Shown here: positions 49,771 through 60,769 of the stretch, piece by piece
Layout of the letters: the number at the start of each line of letters is the position of its first letter
Numbering within the stretch: position 1 is the first letter of the stretch
Assembly (NCBI GenBank): GCA_015039365.1
Contig: WION01000157.1
Location: forward strand, 55,045 to 119,044
DNA from: Amanita rubescens
Taxonomy: Eukaryota > Basidiomycota > Agaricomycetes > Agaricales > Amanitaceae
Direction: 5' to 3'
Length of the DNA stretch: 64,000 nucleotides
Position numbers and translations under genes: made by a program
Notes under the pieces: model-generated
Told to the model about the DNA's origin: nothing
What the model saw: the letters and a program-made list of their open reading frames with translations, nothing else
The model's database searches: none

Positions 49771-50976
49771 CTTCGCTTTACTAATTTTCTTGTATACTCG
49801 AAGAATGATAACGTATATGAATTAACATGTAATTCAGGTCTATATCCTACATTGTCATTGCACAACCGAGATCCGCAACTCCAACAGACGTCTAACTGCG
49901 CATTGTTATATTGTCCTGTAAAAGTTGCGTAAGTGAGGAAAGTGGAGAGCGCGTACGCATACATACGTCATCGTCTGCGTTGGACGTTGAACTAAGAGCC
50001 CCAGAAGTATTGATAAGCATCCCCACTGCCAGCGACGCAGTGTGTTCAATACGTCTAACGCATCCCATAGCGCATCGAATCGCATCTTGTGCCGAACAGA
50101 AGGACTTGAGAACCTCCGTCATGGCACTTCCGTTGCTGCATATAAGAAATGTTATCACTTGAAACAGAACAACGATCCTTGAAAACGTACATGAGCCATA
50201 ATCTATCCGTCCTGTCACTTCTTCCGCAGCGCATACCTGCTGGCGGGCTGAGCTTTCTCAAGCATATCCACAAGTCCGAGGTAGGAAATGAATGTAGCTG
50301 GATGCGGCACATGTGGTCGCGGCCGTCGTAGCGTCGATGAGCAGCACAGGTAGGCAAAGGAGCGGTGTTGATGGAAACGAGACTAGAGGGACGGGAGAGA
50401 AGGTATCGGAGAGGTTGGATCTCCTATGCAAGTGTTAAGGAGGATGTCGGCGCAAGAGATGGAAACGTACACAGCTGGGGTTGTTCTCAAGCTTGCAGGT
50501 TCGTCGATTTGGACGACGATGAGATCCCGACGCTCCCACACTGATTCAGCCGACAACACGACAGCACAGCGCCTGCGTGTCAACGTTTCAGCCTAAAATC
50601 CCGATGACAGGCGTCCAAGACTTACTGCTCATGAAGATCGGGGACGGCTCATGTGCGTTTTCTTCATTTGAGGATACGAGCCCTTGTGGGACACGGAGGA
50701 GCAGGCTACCAGAAAACGTGGACTCGTTTTGTTAGACTTGGGGCCGAGAGGCTGGTATGTTCAAGTCGTTCTTCTCTCGCCGGTGACCGGACCTCTAATT
50801 CTAACCATTCCAATCTTGCAGGATCTCGGAGACGACCTGCATGGCGGATGAGTTTCAGGATCCTCTTCGATCTTCTTCACCCTCTCTTTCCTCTCCATCT
50901 CGAGGAGGCTTTCGTTGAGAGGGCTTACTGTCAGAATCCACATCCATAGCCACGTCACTGCTGGACTTTTTTCCGT
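49771..50976. other. Possible minus-strand coding sequence, unresolved
   Basis: The minus frame around 50218-49960 encodes a Cys-containing stretch (EVLKSFCSAQDAIRCAMGCV, then ALSSTSNADDD) with a GTATG-type donor nearby. It could be an exon of a small secreted protein, but no signal peptide or exon chain can be assembled. Nothing else is recognised. Confidence 0.3.
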
Positions 50977-51680
50977 TTACGCAGTGACGAGGGCGACAAT
51001 GCCGTCCTTATCGGACTCTTTGCCCTTGATCGGCACTATTACAACCCAAAATCAGCTCCGTCCCGAAGGTCAATAAAAACGCAGAAAAACACACCTTGCG
51101 CTTTGCACCACCTTCCCCCTCGCCCTCCTCTTCCTCCGTCGCCTCTTGGGCGACGACGGAGCGGATGATGTGTGGGGTAACCTGCACATTCTGTTTTTTT
51201 TTTTTAGAATATCAGTTAGGAATCATCTCGAGAGGAGGGGAGCACGTACACATCCCAAACGCGGTATTTATACACGAATTTCCGTACGTTCTTGATAAGA
51301 TCGAGTCGGGAGGTTCTTCCCAGTGCAAAATCTGTGCTGAGATTCTTGTTGTTGCAACTCGTACCAGGTATAGTGCAAGCCCAAAGCGTCGTTGGTCATC
51401 ATGTCGTAGTTCTTGCAGTTTTTGGTCTAGAGCTTCTTGTTCTTTCGCTTTTCGATCTGCTTCTTCTTCTTTGAGAGCTTCAGAGTCTTCAGAGTCTGTA
51501 GAGTCCTCTCCTGAAGATGAAAGTGTGATGGGAGGAGATAGGAGTGACGGCGGGTGGCGGGTGTTGGTACTTCGGGGCTTGGACGGTGATGGTAGATGAC
51601 GACGTTCCTTTCTTTCTGCCTAGAGAGTTGAGTCGTGCTCGTACACCGATTCGACTTGGAAGGGTGTTTGACAATGGACG
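50977..51680 (-). CDS. Multi-exon gene, acidic coiled-coil protein, unknown
   Basis: The minus strand shows coding pieces joined by good splice sites: a Ser/Asp-rich part and coiled coil (SGEDSTDSEDSEALKEEEAD, AKEQEALDQKLQELRHDDQR), then DLIKNVRKFVYKYRVWD, a GTGTAC...AACAG intron, VQVTPHIIRSVVAQE, a Glu/Gly tail (EEEEGEGEGG) with AKRK, an intron GTGTGT...TCAAG, and a last exon GKESDKDGIVALVTA ending at TAA 50979-50977. The start is uncertain: an ATG at about 51674 (MSNTLPSRIGVRARL) lies in another frame. I do not recognise the family. Confidence 0.45.
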
Positions 51681-51904
51681 TCGACTTGAGGTGATTTGTC
51701 ACCCTGTCCGGCAGTAGTTGGACTTAGAGCGCCAGAAATGTCCTTGAGGCCTCGAATTTCTTCTTGAAACCACACGTTGACTCGGTACAGCGAATACGGA
51801 GGCGGACAACAAAGAGGAGCCGAATATGGCAGTCGCGGCCCGGTTGCTCGGACCGGCGATCGCTTACATCATCATCAGACGGCTCTCATGAGTACAGTAA
51901 CAAA

Positions 51905-53587
51905 ATGCACATCGCTCACGCCGTTGCACGTCACTGCATTTCAAAACGTCTTTACCTGGTTGGTCGCATCCATAATGGCCCTCCACGGAAAGGACTACTC
52001 AAGTATGTCGACCTCGCCGAAAACCGGGACGGGACTGTGGGCGGCGGTTTTCTAACCTCCCTCTTGCGCAAGGCAAAAAACTCACGAGAAGTACGAGAAA
52101 TCGTTAACGAGGCCACCCGCAGATTCGAAGGCGCTGTCCCCTGGCAATTGCTATCGGCAGCCGCCCACGTCAGTGCTGGCCCCTCTGTCGACGACCCACA
52201 GTTGGCGGGCACCCTCCTCGCAAGCATCTCCCCCAAGGACATCCCTTACGTCTGGGAAGGGGTTCTTAGGGCGGTACTCGGAAACGCATCAAGGCACAAG
52301 AATGGTGCAGTGGCACTCAACGCCTTTCGCCTCCTCGCGGCCCGAAATACTCCCCTGACCACCACGGACTACGCCCGCATCATTCATAGTGGCATCGACT
52401 CAAGTGAAGAAGAGGCTCGACTCGTGGACGTGCTGCTCCAGCAACCTTGTCCAACCGACCTTGACCCACGCACCATCGGTGTACTGCTCAAAGTCTGCCA
52501 TGTACGTCACGACTTGGACTTGGCGGGCCGAGTATGGCAGTGGGCTGCACCACGACGGCACGTTAGGCACGGAGATCAGGATTTGTGCTACGTCACGGCT
52601 CAATACCTGCTTTTGTGCGGCCGAGCGGGCAATATAGCGCTCGCGCATCAGGTCTGGCAGGAAGCTAGGAACATGGGCCTTGCTCACCTCCCAGTTGTGA
52701 TTGGAAGCATGTTGTCAGTACTTGCTATGCATGGTGCCGACGGCGAGACGCTAGAACTACTCAAGGACATTCCTCCCGCTTCCCTTAATTCGTACATGGT
52801 GACTGCGGCGCTCACCGCCTTCTCCCATTCGGGCAACGTCGATGCAGCCCACGCGTTGTTGGACCAAGTAGAATCCCAAACTCCTAGTGCAAGCATACAG
52901 TCGTACACCGCCCTCGTGGACGGCTACGCGCGCAGTGGGGACTTTGCATCTGCTCTCGCGATCATCGACCGCGCAAAGTGCCAAAGTAGGGTTGGAGAGG
53001 ATGACGTGATGTGGATGACAGTGCTCGGTCCCTGTCGTCGTTTCAAAAACCTTCCAGTCGCACAGACCGCATTTGCAGCCATTCAGAGGCTAGGCTCCCC
53101 TGAACACCGTGCATCGGCATACGTCCTCATGTCTGACATCTACAATGCCTGTGGTGACACCATGGCTGCTCTCCGCATGCAACAGGAGAGACTGAAGAAG
53201 GGACTCATGAAAGAGCGGGGTGCGGTCACGCTAACGATGGACAACGGCGAAACACATGTGTTCTATGTACGGGAGATCCCGCCTGCGCTCGTATCTGCCA
53301 CACGTGCTATAGAACAGAAGCTCAAGGAATGGAGTCGCTGGTTAGGGTTATGTGGCATCAGTGATGAGTCCATCCGTTGCCAGCACAGCGAGAAACTCGC
53401 GCTTGCATATGCTGTCACGCAGGGCATGAGACAAATTACCCTACGGAAGAACCTTAGGATATGTGATGCCTGTCATGAAGCCTCGAAGCAGATTACAATT
53501 TTTGAATCCATTTCAATCCATCATTGGGACAGGTCCAGGCTGCATGTTATGAAGGATGGGAAGTGTTCTTGTCATGATCGATACTGA
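51905..53587 (+). CDS. PPR protein with plant-like E and DYW domains (predicted C-to-U RNA editing factor)
   Basis: 560 residues from ATG 51905; the frame is open back to 51764 without another ATG. The N-terminus (MHIAHAVARHCISKRLYLVGR) is basic and could target mitochondria. At least six helical-hairpin PPR repeats follow (for example SYTALVDGYARSGDFASALA, AQYLLLCGRAGNIALAHQVW). Then an E-type region (AYVLMSDIYNACGDTMAALR...LKKGLMKERG, ETHVFYVREI) and a C-terminal DYW deaminase: H494-S-E496, N-L-R-I-C520-D-A-C523-H, R-L-H547, C554-S-C556-H-D-R-Y. These are the zinc and catalytic residues of plant editing factors; the last tripeptide is DRY instead of DYW. No introns. This architecture is standard in land plants and very rare in fungi. 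Predicted role: site-specific cytidine deamination of organelle RNA. Confidence 0.9.
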   Translation: MHIAHAVARHCISKRLYLVGRIHNGPPRKGLLKYVDLAENRDGTVGGGFLTSLLRKAKNSREVREIVNEATRRFEGAVPWQLLSAAAHVSAGPSVDDPQLAGTLLASISPKDIPYVWEGVLRAVLGNASRHKNGAVALNAFRLLAARNTPLTTTDYARIIHSGIDSSEEEARLVDVLLQQPCPTDLDPRTIGVLLKVCHVRHDLDLAGRVWQWAAPRRHVRHGDQDLCYVTAQYLLLCGRAGNIALAHQVWQEARNMGLAHLPVVIGSMLSVLAMHGADGETLELLKDIPPASLNSYMVTAALTAFSHSGNVDAAHALLDQVESQTPSASIQSYTALVDGYARSGDFASALAIIDRAKCQSRVGEDDVMWMTVLGPCRRFKNLPVAQTAFAAIQRLGSPEHRASAYVLMSDIYNACGDTMAALRMQQERLKKGLMKERGAVTLTMDNGETHVFYVREIPPALVSATRAIEQKLKEWSRWLGLCGISDESIRCQHSEKLALAYAVTQGMRQITLRKNLRICDACHEASKQITIFESISIHHWDRSRLHVMKDGKCSCHDRY

Positions 53588-54110
53588 AGTTGTTATTTTC
53601 TGGTGTCGACCTACATGCTCCTGTAATCATTTAAGCCGTTGCACTCGTAACAATAGGTATGCGCCCCATCTGCTCTCATCATCTGCGATACTGACTGCCG
53701 TCTTAGCTTACTAGTTGTGGGCGAGCTTCAGCATTGAGCTCCAATGGCCGGTGTTCGTCCGCCACCACCTCCGTTTGGCCACCGACTTAGACATCCTCTA
53801 CACAGATTACGAGTGTCTCGCAAGGCAAGAATCGTGTAGCAAGACCCCGGTTACCGTAGCAACCACCAGTGAATCGAGTGGCATTGCTGACGGCGTTGAC
53901 TGCCTCTGGCCGCTCCCGCTCAGAGCTGCACGCTTGACGAGCACAACATATCGATCTATCATTCATCCGTAGCAATGTCTTTGGACGGATTTCTAGCGAA
54001 GCCGCTCCTGCTCGTCACGTAAAACAATCCCCTCTTGTATTACTGTTCTCTGAATATAGATTGACACTATATAGTAAATAATTCGAAAGTGAACTCGTGT
54101 TTTTGAATCG
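53588..54110. other. Intergenic, no gene recognised
   Basis: An 85-residue open frame at 53715-53972 has no domain. The two flanking genes converge here, so the stretch should hold both transcription ends. Confidence 0.4.
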
Positions 54111-55205
54111 CTACCAACCTACGTTACAACTTACAAAGTCATCATCATCGTAATGATCCCGATAGGCATCAACCCCAAAGAACGGATGTGTGCTAATATA
54201 TCGAGTAGATGCAGTTGGGGTAAGCACTAGACGGTTGAACATCTCAACTCCTATATGGCCGTCACAATGCAATACTAAACGCTCCATATGTGGAAGGACG
54301 ATCGGCGATTCTGTATCAGGTAGTGTGGAAAGTTTAGCATCCGAGGTAGGCTTCAAAGCGCAATTCACGAGGGACGTTCCTTGGCGTAAGATTACGTCGA
54401 AACATGTCATGGATGGTATACCAAATTGAAGGCGAAGTTCCTTCAAGTTATGCCAAGGGACAGCTGGGATGAGCTTGTCAACATTCACTGCGAAGCAGTT
54501 GCAGAGGGTGAGGTCCACCAGGTTTGGTAGCCGGACTGGAAGCTGCAATGTAGCTCGAACACGGGAGAAAAACTCCATGTCGTAATATCTGCGGTACCGG
54601 TCAGAATTGTAACACCCAATATGCAGTAATTGCAAGTGTGACAAGTGCTCGGGTGGGATTTCGCTGAGAGATTCTATTTCGCTCCGTTCGAGTGCAAGGC
54701 GTAGTTTCAAAAATGGGAATGGCGCAACTAGCCGTTGCACTACGTCCGAATGTAAGCCATTACTGTTCAGGTGGTCGATCATTAGTTCCGCCCTGGGAAT
54801 GGAGCCTCCGCGTATTAGCCACAGGCGGTATATGCGGTGTTTGAGGAGGTTCAAACAGATATCTATCTGAACACGGCTCCTCGGCAACATTCTCCCAGTA
54901 TGGTACTTTATTCGCAACGGGTACCGGGACCAGACACGAGGCATCTCCAATATGATGTGCCGCCATGCAGAGCACACATATGACAAGATCATGGCCGGAT
55001 GAGTACGGATTGTAAGACGAGCACCAGGCTCTAACTGGCAGACGAGATCGAAGATGATTCGCAACACATCTTCGGGGAGCTCAGTGATGTGGGACGCGAG
55101 AGCCTGAGCCGTTTCGTATCGTGCGATTTCTTCATTATGCTCAGCGACGAGCGCTTTTCTGTTGAACGTCTCCTCTTTGGATGAGTTGTCTACCTCGCTT
55201 GCCAT
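54111..55205 (-). CDS. F-box protein
   Basis: 364 residues, single exon from ATG 55205. A short N-terminal helix (ALVAEHNEEIARYETAQALA) precedes an F-box (ITELPEDVLRIIFDLV...LSYVCSAWRHIILEMPRVWS), the typical layout of the expanded basidiomycete F-box family. The remainder is Leu-rich (LQLPVRLPNLVDLTLCNCF, HNLKELRLQFGIPS, LPHMERLVLHC) and probably forms irregular leucine-rich repeats for substrate recognition in an SCF ubiquitin ligase. The C-terminus is acidic (YDDDDF). A decayed copy lies at 43860-44160. Confidence 0.85.
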   Translation of the reverse strand: MASEVDNSSKEETFNRKALVAEHNEEIARYETAQALASHITELPEDVLRIIFDLVCQLEPGARLTIRTHPAMILSYVCSAWRHIILEMPRVWSRYPLRIKYHTGRMLPRSRVQIDICLNLLKHRIYRLWLIRGGSIPRAELMIDHLNSNGLHSDVVQRLVAPFPFLKLRLALERSEIESLSEIPPEHLSHLQLLHIGCYNSDRYRRYYDMEFFSRVRATLQLPVRLPNLVDLTLCNCFAVNVDKLIPAVPWHNLKELRLQFGIPSMTCFDVILRQGTSLVNCALKPTSDAKLSTLPDTESPIVLPHMERLVLHCDGHIGVEMFNRLVLTPTASTRYISTHPFFGVDAYRDHYDDDDFVSCNVGW

Positions 55206-55245
55206 CAGATCTGAACTTGGGGGGTCGATTGATGGTTGAACAACT

Positions 55246-55400
55246 TGATAGGATGTGTGATGGCGTACCGATTAGTCCTAATCTCGTGTCTGTTGCTCGG
55301 TAAGATCGCAAATATGATGTGACCCGGTGGCTGTCGTTAAATGTCAGGGATGCGCTGGAGGAGGATAGTGCAACAGACGTGCCTTGTAATGACCGTGTGA
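55246..55400 (+). repeat. Dispersed direct repeat, copy 1
   Basis: TTGATAGGATGTGTGATGGC... through GATCGCAAATATGATGTGA to CCTTGTAATGACCGTGTG matches 57207-57335 in the same orientation, with gaps. It lies just upstream of the F-box gene start. It may be a duplicated promoter-proximal segment or a short non-autonomous element. Confidence 0.65.
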
Positions 55401-56467
55401 GAGTGAGTTTGATGGCGGCTGAGGACTTTCTCGAGATCTCCATGATTCCCACCGAACGGTGGGGCAACTGCAATCTTTGTTTTCTTTGTTGTCGAAACTC
55501 TAGGGCGTAAACTCTCAAAGTTGTCCATCTCTGCTGTGAGCATGGGGATTGTGTTTTACATTTTAGATGCTCCTCCCGTACCTGGGGAGAGCCCTCCCCC
55601 CTTCCCCCCTTCCAGCAAAGCTATGGCGGCTATCATGCTCTACCTTTACGTTTGCTTCTATAGCATGGGCTGGGGTGAATTCACGTTCACTTTGCGTCGT
55701 CTACTGACCATTGGTATACGGTACAGTGGATCTACATGTCTGACATCTTTCCCACTCGCACAAGAAATTACGACCTTGCGCTGGCAAGTGATTCGCAGCG
55801 GTGGCTATGGAGTGAGTCACCATGTATCGAGTGCCTTAATGACTTTCTCTAGACTTCGTCGTGACCAAGGGCACTCTCCAGATGATTACCAACCTAGGGT
55901 ACAAGATCTTTATCATGCAGACGCAAACGCGGTTGGATTGATTGATCGTATCGTATTATGCTAACTACTGGTTTATCGGCATGGGTACATTTTCAATGAC
56001 AACGTGATGGAACTGTTCATTTCAATTACCCACAGTTGACATACGAACGACATAAAAGGGCTGATGGTATGGCATGCCGGCTACCTATATTTAACTTCTG
56101 GCGCTAGGCGGGCTCGTCTGACCGTGACTAGGCTCAATTACGCTGCATCTATCTGGTGGTACCAAGTACTCCCATCGAACGTTGATAGGCTTCCGTCAAA
56201 GGTCGTCATAAAATGAAATTATTCCTCACCGTTGCAAGAGCCGTATGCTGATAAACATCGAATGCACAGCATGTCGCATGCGGATCACGATGCCGAAGTT
56301 CAGGCAAGCTTGTCCATTCAATATATGCGTATCATAAGTGCCACGCTGAGTATTCCACGGGCAACTACCACCGTCGTTAATAGCGGACATGATCAATGAA
56401 CGGTAGCGGGTGCAGAGTTCACGGGATATAACCAGGTCGGAGCCGAGAGTCCAAGTTCGTGCCCAAT
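55401..56467. other. No gene recognised
   Basis: A 147-residue open frame (55521-55964) has no recognisable domain or splice support. The rest is featureless to me. Confidence 0.35.
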
Positions 56468-57123
56468 ATGCACTTCCCTCTTTCTGTCTCTCAAGTCCTA
56501 TCAGTTGCAGCTCTAGTCTCCCTCGCTGGAGCCGTTGTTGTCCCAGGCGCAAGCACGCCATCTTTCTACCTTGTTGCCAGCACGAATGCCACGACAGGTG
56601 CCAACCTTCTGGTGAGTCACATTCCAAAAAAGACCTTATCAATAGATACTCACTATATCATAGCCATTGCGAACCACTGGCGGCGCAAACGGCTATGCCA
56701 CGCTTACTGGCAATGGTCCAATTGGAGTATTTTACTTCTACCAAGGGGCATTGACCGCCGCGTCAGGTTCCACCACCGAGAAAGCCTTGATCGCCGCGAT
56801 TCCCGCTTCAGATTGCACAACTTATGGCCAACTCGGATTTGCCCAAAGTACCTCGGACAAGTGTGCATTGTTTAACACATTCAGTATCCAGTCCGATACG
56901 GAGAACTCACAGCTAGGCGCACAACTGTCATTCAACTCTGTGGGCGGCTTCTATGCCTGTGGATCCGGGCAAGATGTTAGTGTGATGTTTTAGAAGTCTC
57001 GAGTCCTCCGATATTGACCGATGAACTTTATTTTAGGTATGGTATCAGGCGAGCGCTAGCTCGGGCCCTCCTGGGTTGCAATGCGCACCCATCGCATTGT
57101 GGACCGTCCCAGTATATGGATAA
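56468..57123 (+). CDS. Small secreted protein, unknown family
   Basis: Three exons (56468-56611, 56664-56975, 57037-57123) with GTGAGT...ATAG and GTTAGT...TTTAG introns give about 180 residues. The N-terminal signal peptide (LSVSQVLSVAALVSLAGAVV) is followed by a compact beta-rich-looking chain: SFYLVASTNATTGANLLPLR, TTGGANGYATLTGNG, ALIAAIPASDCTTYGQLGFA, then FYACGSGQD and VWYQASA. Four or so Cys could form disulfides. It looks like a single-domain extracellular or cell-surface protein. I do not recognise the family. Confidence 0.7.
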
Positions 57124-57206
57124 ATATGCGCCAGGTGGGAGGGATACTTAGAGCCTAGTACTTGAATAGTACTGTTGAAATACCTGTTGATATGTACTTG
57201 ATAGAA

Positions 57207-57335
57207 TGTGTGATGGCGTATCGATGTGTCCTAATCCAGTGCCTGTCGCTCAATTGGATCGTAAATATGACGTGATCGTGAACCGTTGGCTCTCCCTAAA
57301 TATTGTACATACCTTGTAATGACCGTGTGGAGTGA
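57207..57335 (+). repeat. Dispersed direct repeat, copy 2
   Basis: Partner of 55246-55400: TTGATAGAATGTGTGATGGC..., TGCCTGTCGCTC, GATCGTAAATATGACGTGA, CCTTGTAATGACCGTGTG. It lies between the secreted-protein gene and the Mpv17 gene. Confidence 0.65.
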
Positions 57336-57535
57336 GCGGCGGCGCACAACCACATGTCAGCCGAAGCTGGAGGACGAGAGCAGACAGAATTTTTCCTCAG
57401 TTATGAGGAGGCTCCTCCTCGGACAAGTCAGACTAGATCCAGAGCCATCAGTATGACTGACCGATGGGATTGCAAATGCAATTATGACCCCTGACTGGGC
57501 CTAAACGTCAACTAACGACCGTGAGAGCGCATTTG

Positions 57536-58470
57536 ATGGCAGCTTTCTTTCGAGCGTACAAGTGTGTACTGCGTTTATCGCCAAATTCTAACTCTAACCA
57601 AAACCAGCGCTTCGCTCCTCAATCGTCCACTACTTACAAACTGCCTTTCCGCAGCGTTCTTGTTCGGAGCTGGAGATGTCATCGCACAGCAGGTTATCGA
57701 GAAAAAGGGAGGCTTTCGTGGGCACGATGTACGATCCCAAGTCAAACCTAGCCTGTTCACGACTAATGGACGATGTGAAAGTATGTGAGAACGGCTAGAT
57801 TGACGTTTTACGGAGGTGGGTAGAGTTCAACGAGATTGATTACCCCTTCGTCGGACCAACTCGGATGAAAGGAGCGTTGTTTGGACCACTCATAACGACC
57901 TGGTATGGGTTTTTGCATCGGATCAAGTTTACGAGTCCAACGAAGGCGGTGGTGTATCGGGTGAGTGTTCGCATTATGAGTCCAAGACTTGTTTGTGCTC
58001 ATTTAGTTTCGCTGGCAGGTTTGGCTTGATCAAGCAGTGCTCACGCCTGGTTCGTGGTCAACTTTATCTATGCATATATCTACTTAACAGGGTACCCAGT
58101 CGGTGTGATGTTTTTCTACGGGGCGATGAGCACGTTGGAAGGCAAACCTCACGAGGCCATCGATAGGATACAACGTGTACGTACCCTCACTTCTGCATCA
58201 CACCAGCTAACCATATATGTGCAGGCTTACGTCCCTACGCTCATAAGAAATTGGGCTGTCTTTATACCCACTCAAATCATCAATTTTGCACTCGTACCAC
58301 ATCACTTGAGATTCCCCGTTGTGAGCGTGGTTGGACTGTTCTGGAGTACGTTCCGGCCCTTCTTTCGCTTTGGCTTGCTTAGTCTTACCTTGCATCCAGA
58401 CACATACCTGAGCTATGCCAATGCTCAACAACAGCAGATAGAAATAGAAGCTACGGAGAAGGGAACATGA
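57536..58470 (+). CDS. Mpv17/PMP22/Sym1 family membrane protein, apparent frameshift
   Basis: Inner mitochondrial or peroxisomal membrane channel-like protein of about 200 residues. The exon chain spells the family motifs: MAAFFRAY|NASLLNRPLLT (intron 57562-57607), FGAGDVIAQQ, TARLTFYGG|ALFGPLITTWYGFLHRIKF, VVYR|VWLDQAVLTP, then WFVVNFIYAYIYL, IQR|AYVPTLIRNWAVFIPTQIINF, VPHHLR, and LFW|NTYLSY, the hallmark end, over a last intron (GTACGT...CCAG). At 58046-58050 the frame shifts by one base: CCT (Pro) and TGG (Trp) share a T. Either one base is missing (assembly error or mutation) or splicing is unusual. One exon border near 57729-57790 is also unclear. Confidence 0.8.
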
Positions 58471-58849
58471 TGTGGTTTGTTTGTTTACGTTAGAGTTACG
58501 TTTGTTTGTGAAGATACCTCCGCTTCTGCCGAAAATAGAATGGTTGGTGCCCGGTGCCGTAACTCTTGTACCATTCCTTTGACCCAGAAACGAATACCCC
58601 AAGCAAGCAACGCGACAGTGAACGAGTGGTATGAATGCCGACGCAAATTGCTATATGAACGCGTCATGATCAAAAGCAAGAGTTCCCTTTATTATATAGC
58701 TTCCGTCATTAATTAAACTTTGACAGTAGGCACCGTTTTCCCGGGACAAGGCTCAGCGCTCAGGGCAGCCTAATGTAGGCGCATGTCAAAGACATATAAC
58801 CATCGTACTATCAGTTCCTCGGTTCCCCTTTATCCGCTCTTCCTGCAAC
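58471..58849. other. Intergenic between two same-strand genes
   Basis: A 79-residue open frame at 58477-58716 has no domain. It likely contains the 3' end of the Mpv17 gene and the promoter of the next gene (CTCTTCCTGCAACATG before its start). Confidence 0.4.
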
Positions 58850-59896
58850 ATGTCTTCCGACCTCGAGGCGGGATTTGTCCTTCCGCAAAGCGCGGAGATA
58901 TTGGCCTACGATGAGAGGGTGAACACCAGCAGTGACAGCTTAGAGCCTGGCACCAGCAAGGTGCAAGTTTCTGGCGTAAAGATCAGTACGTTGCCTTTTG
59001 GTAAGAATTTGAAGGAGGCACTTACTGACGTCAACTTGATAGAACAGAAACCGGTTGGTGGTAAAAAAGGTGGCAAACGCTCCAGCGGAAGACGACAGTA
59101 AGCGAGGTTTTTAACCGTTTCTTCCCAAACAAAGTTAGCTAAATCTATGCGACATAGCAAAAGTGGTGAGATCGAAGCAAAGGCATGGGAAGGTCGCGTT
59201 CCGGAGCGTCTCAAACTAGTCCAGAAAGGATATCAAGCTTTGGCGATCATTGTAAGTACCAACACCTTTCGCATTATCGACGGAACCCCAACCTTTAGTT
59301 GCCAACAGTGTACCTTCTTGGCGGGCGTGCAAGTTGCGCTTTTCGCCAGGACCGCAACTCAAACTGACGTCAGTGCCCAAATCGTCAATGGATTCTTTTT
59401 TGCCGGTCTCTTAGCCGACATCGGTGCTGCCATCTTGAGTGCCGCCTCTCAGCGGTGGTTTGAGATGATAAGACGCGAAGAAGCGGAACACGTGTACGAC
59501 TACTTGAACAAACCTCACTCGTCGGAGATTCGTCCAGAAGAGGGTGACCAACTTGTGGTAGAGGAAAAGTTATTTTCCCAGACCGTGGTTGGAAAAGAAA
59601 GGCAAGAAGAAGAGCACGTTAGTAATGTGGCCGCGGCGGTTGTCACTTCCAAACGATACGTTATCGAACAATGGCTCTTCCTTGCATTGAAGGCCCCTCC
59701 TTATGCAGCCGTATTAGGATTCGCATTCATGGTCATGGGAGTGATGCTCTGGGTATGGTCGCACGAGGCGATTGTCGCCAAAGTCCTGTGCACGGTGCTC
59801 TGTGTGTTGTTGGTGATCCTCCTCCCGCCGTTCGCGATCCAACACGATCGTAGAGAGACTTTGAAGCGTTTTAAGCTCAAGAGAGTCTCTGGATGA
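58850..59896 (+). CDS. Multi-pass membrane protein, unknown family
   Basis: Four exons (58850-58985, 59043-59097, 59158-59251, 59309-59896) with consensus introns. The N-terminus is acidic and polar, with a basic patch (GGKKGGKRSSGRRQ). Then: ERLKLVQKGYQALAII, a first hydrophobic region CTFLAGVQVALF, NGFFFAGLLADIGAAILSAA (second), a charged middle domain (EEHVSNVAAAVV, EAEHVYDYLNKP), then APPYAAVLGFAFMVMGVMLWVW and VLCTVLCVLLVILLPPFAI, with a short basic tail (RRETLKRFKLKRVSG). Four membrane segments with cytoplasmic charged loops are likely. I know no assigned function; it resembles common agaricomycete membrane proteins of unknown role. Confidence 0.75.
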
Positions 59897-60769
59897 CGTC
59901 ACGTATGCTTTTGATATTGTATCGATTTGGAAACCTTTCGCTTATATTAGTTTCAATTTAAGTGACCGGAGTATAATAGACTCGTCATATACAAACCTTC
60001 CCCATCCCATGCCATCTTTAGCAATACATCCGCCTATGACCCTGTACGAGAACAATGACAAGAGTTAATCTAACGCTACTCATTTGATGTCACTGCACCC
60101 GTTGTTTGCTCGCGGCCCACTGCCTCGAGGGCAAAGACTCTGGCCCAGCGTGATGATATTGCCATATGTTGCTCTCTTTTCTTCAAGCAGAGTCGCAGGG
60201 CCGCTTGATTAATGGGCGCATCAGAAGGTCACAAGCGCAGCAGGCGTCTGTCATCTCCACGACCATTGATATTGAAGATGGCTGGACAAACTCTAAGATG
60301 CCATTAATAACAACGACATTCTGAACAAACCCGTATACGTATACACTATAACCGCACGTGCAAACCGGAAAAGACCTCCGAGCCTCGGCCCCGTTCTGAA
60401 AGATCGTAAGGCACCAAATTTTCTGGACGCCAGAAGCTCACCGCAGAACGAACAAGTAATAAGTAAAGTGAGCGAGTTATCTTGTTGAAATTAAGATTGA
60501 CTCGTCGCGTACGTTTGCATTTATACTATGCCCGTGTAAGGGAACCAGGCCAGTTGGGGCGGGATAAAGGGCAGGGACTCATGAATGCATGATCGGACAC
60601 CAGCCCATTATAACCTGCTTCTCTTGACGCGCGAGTTGGGCGTACAAAAGCTTTCAAAGGAGCCAAATGTAAACAAACAACGGAAGAGTCCATTCTCCAG
60701 CTTTCACAGGGACCCGGGGTGCAGGGCTTGTCAATGACGGTCTTTACTTAAAGTTCACCGGCACTGCCA
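59897..60769. other. Intergenic, no gene recognised
   Basis: No coding stretch over 60 codons. It contains the promoter of the next gene; its last part (AAAGTTCACCGGCACTGCCAATG) resembles the sequence before the paralogue at 62438, showing that the duplication included the promoter. Confidence 0.5.

Noticed and set aside
51764..51904. Earlier start for the DYW protein at 51764
   Set aside because: The codon is TTG and there is no in-frame ATG before 51905; I used the ATG, although an upstream exon remains possible.
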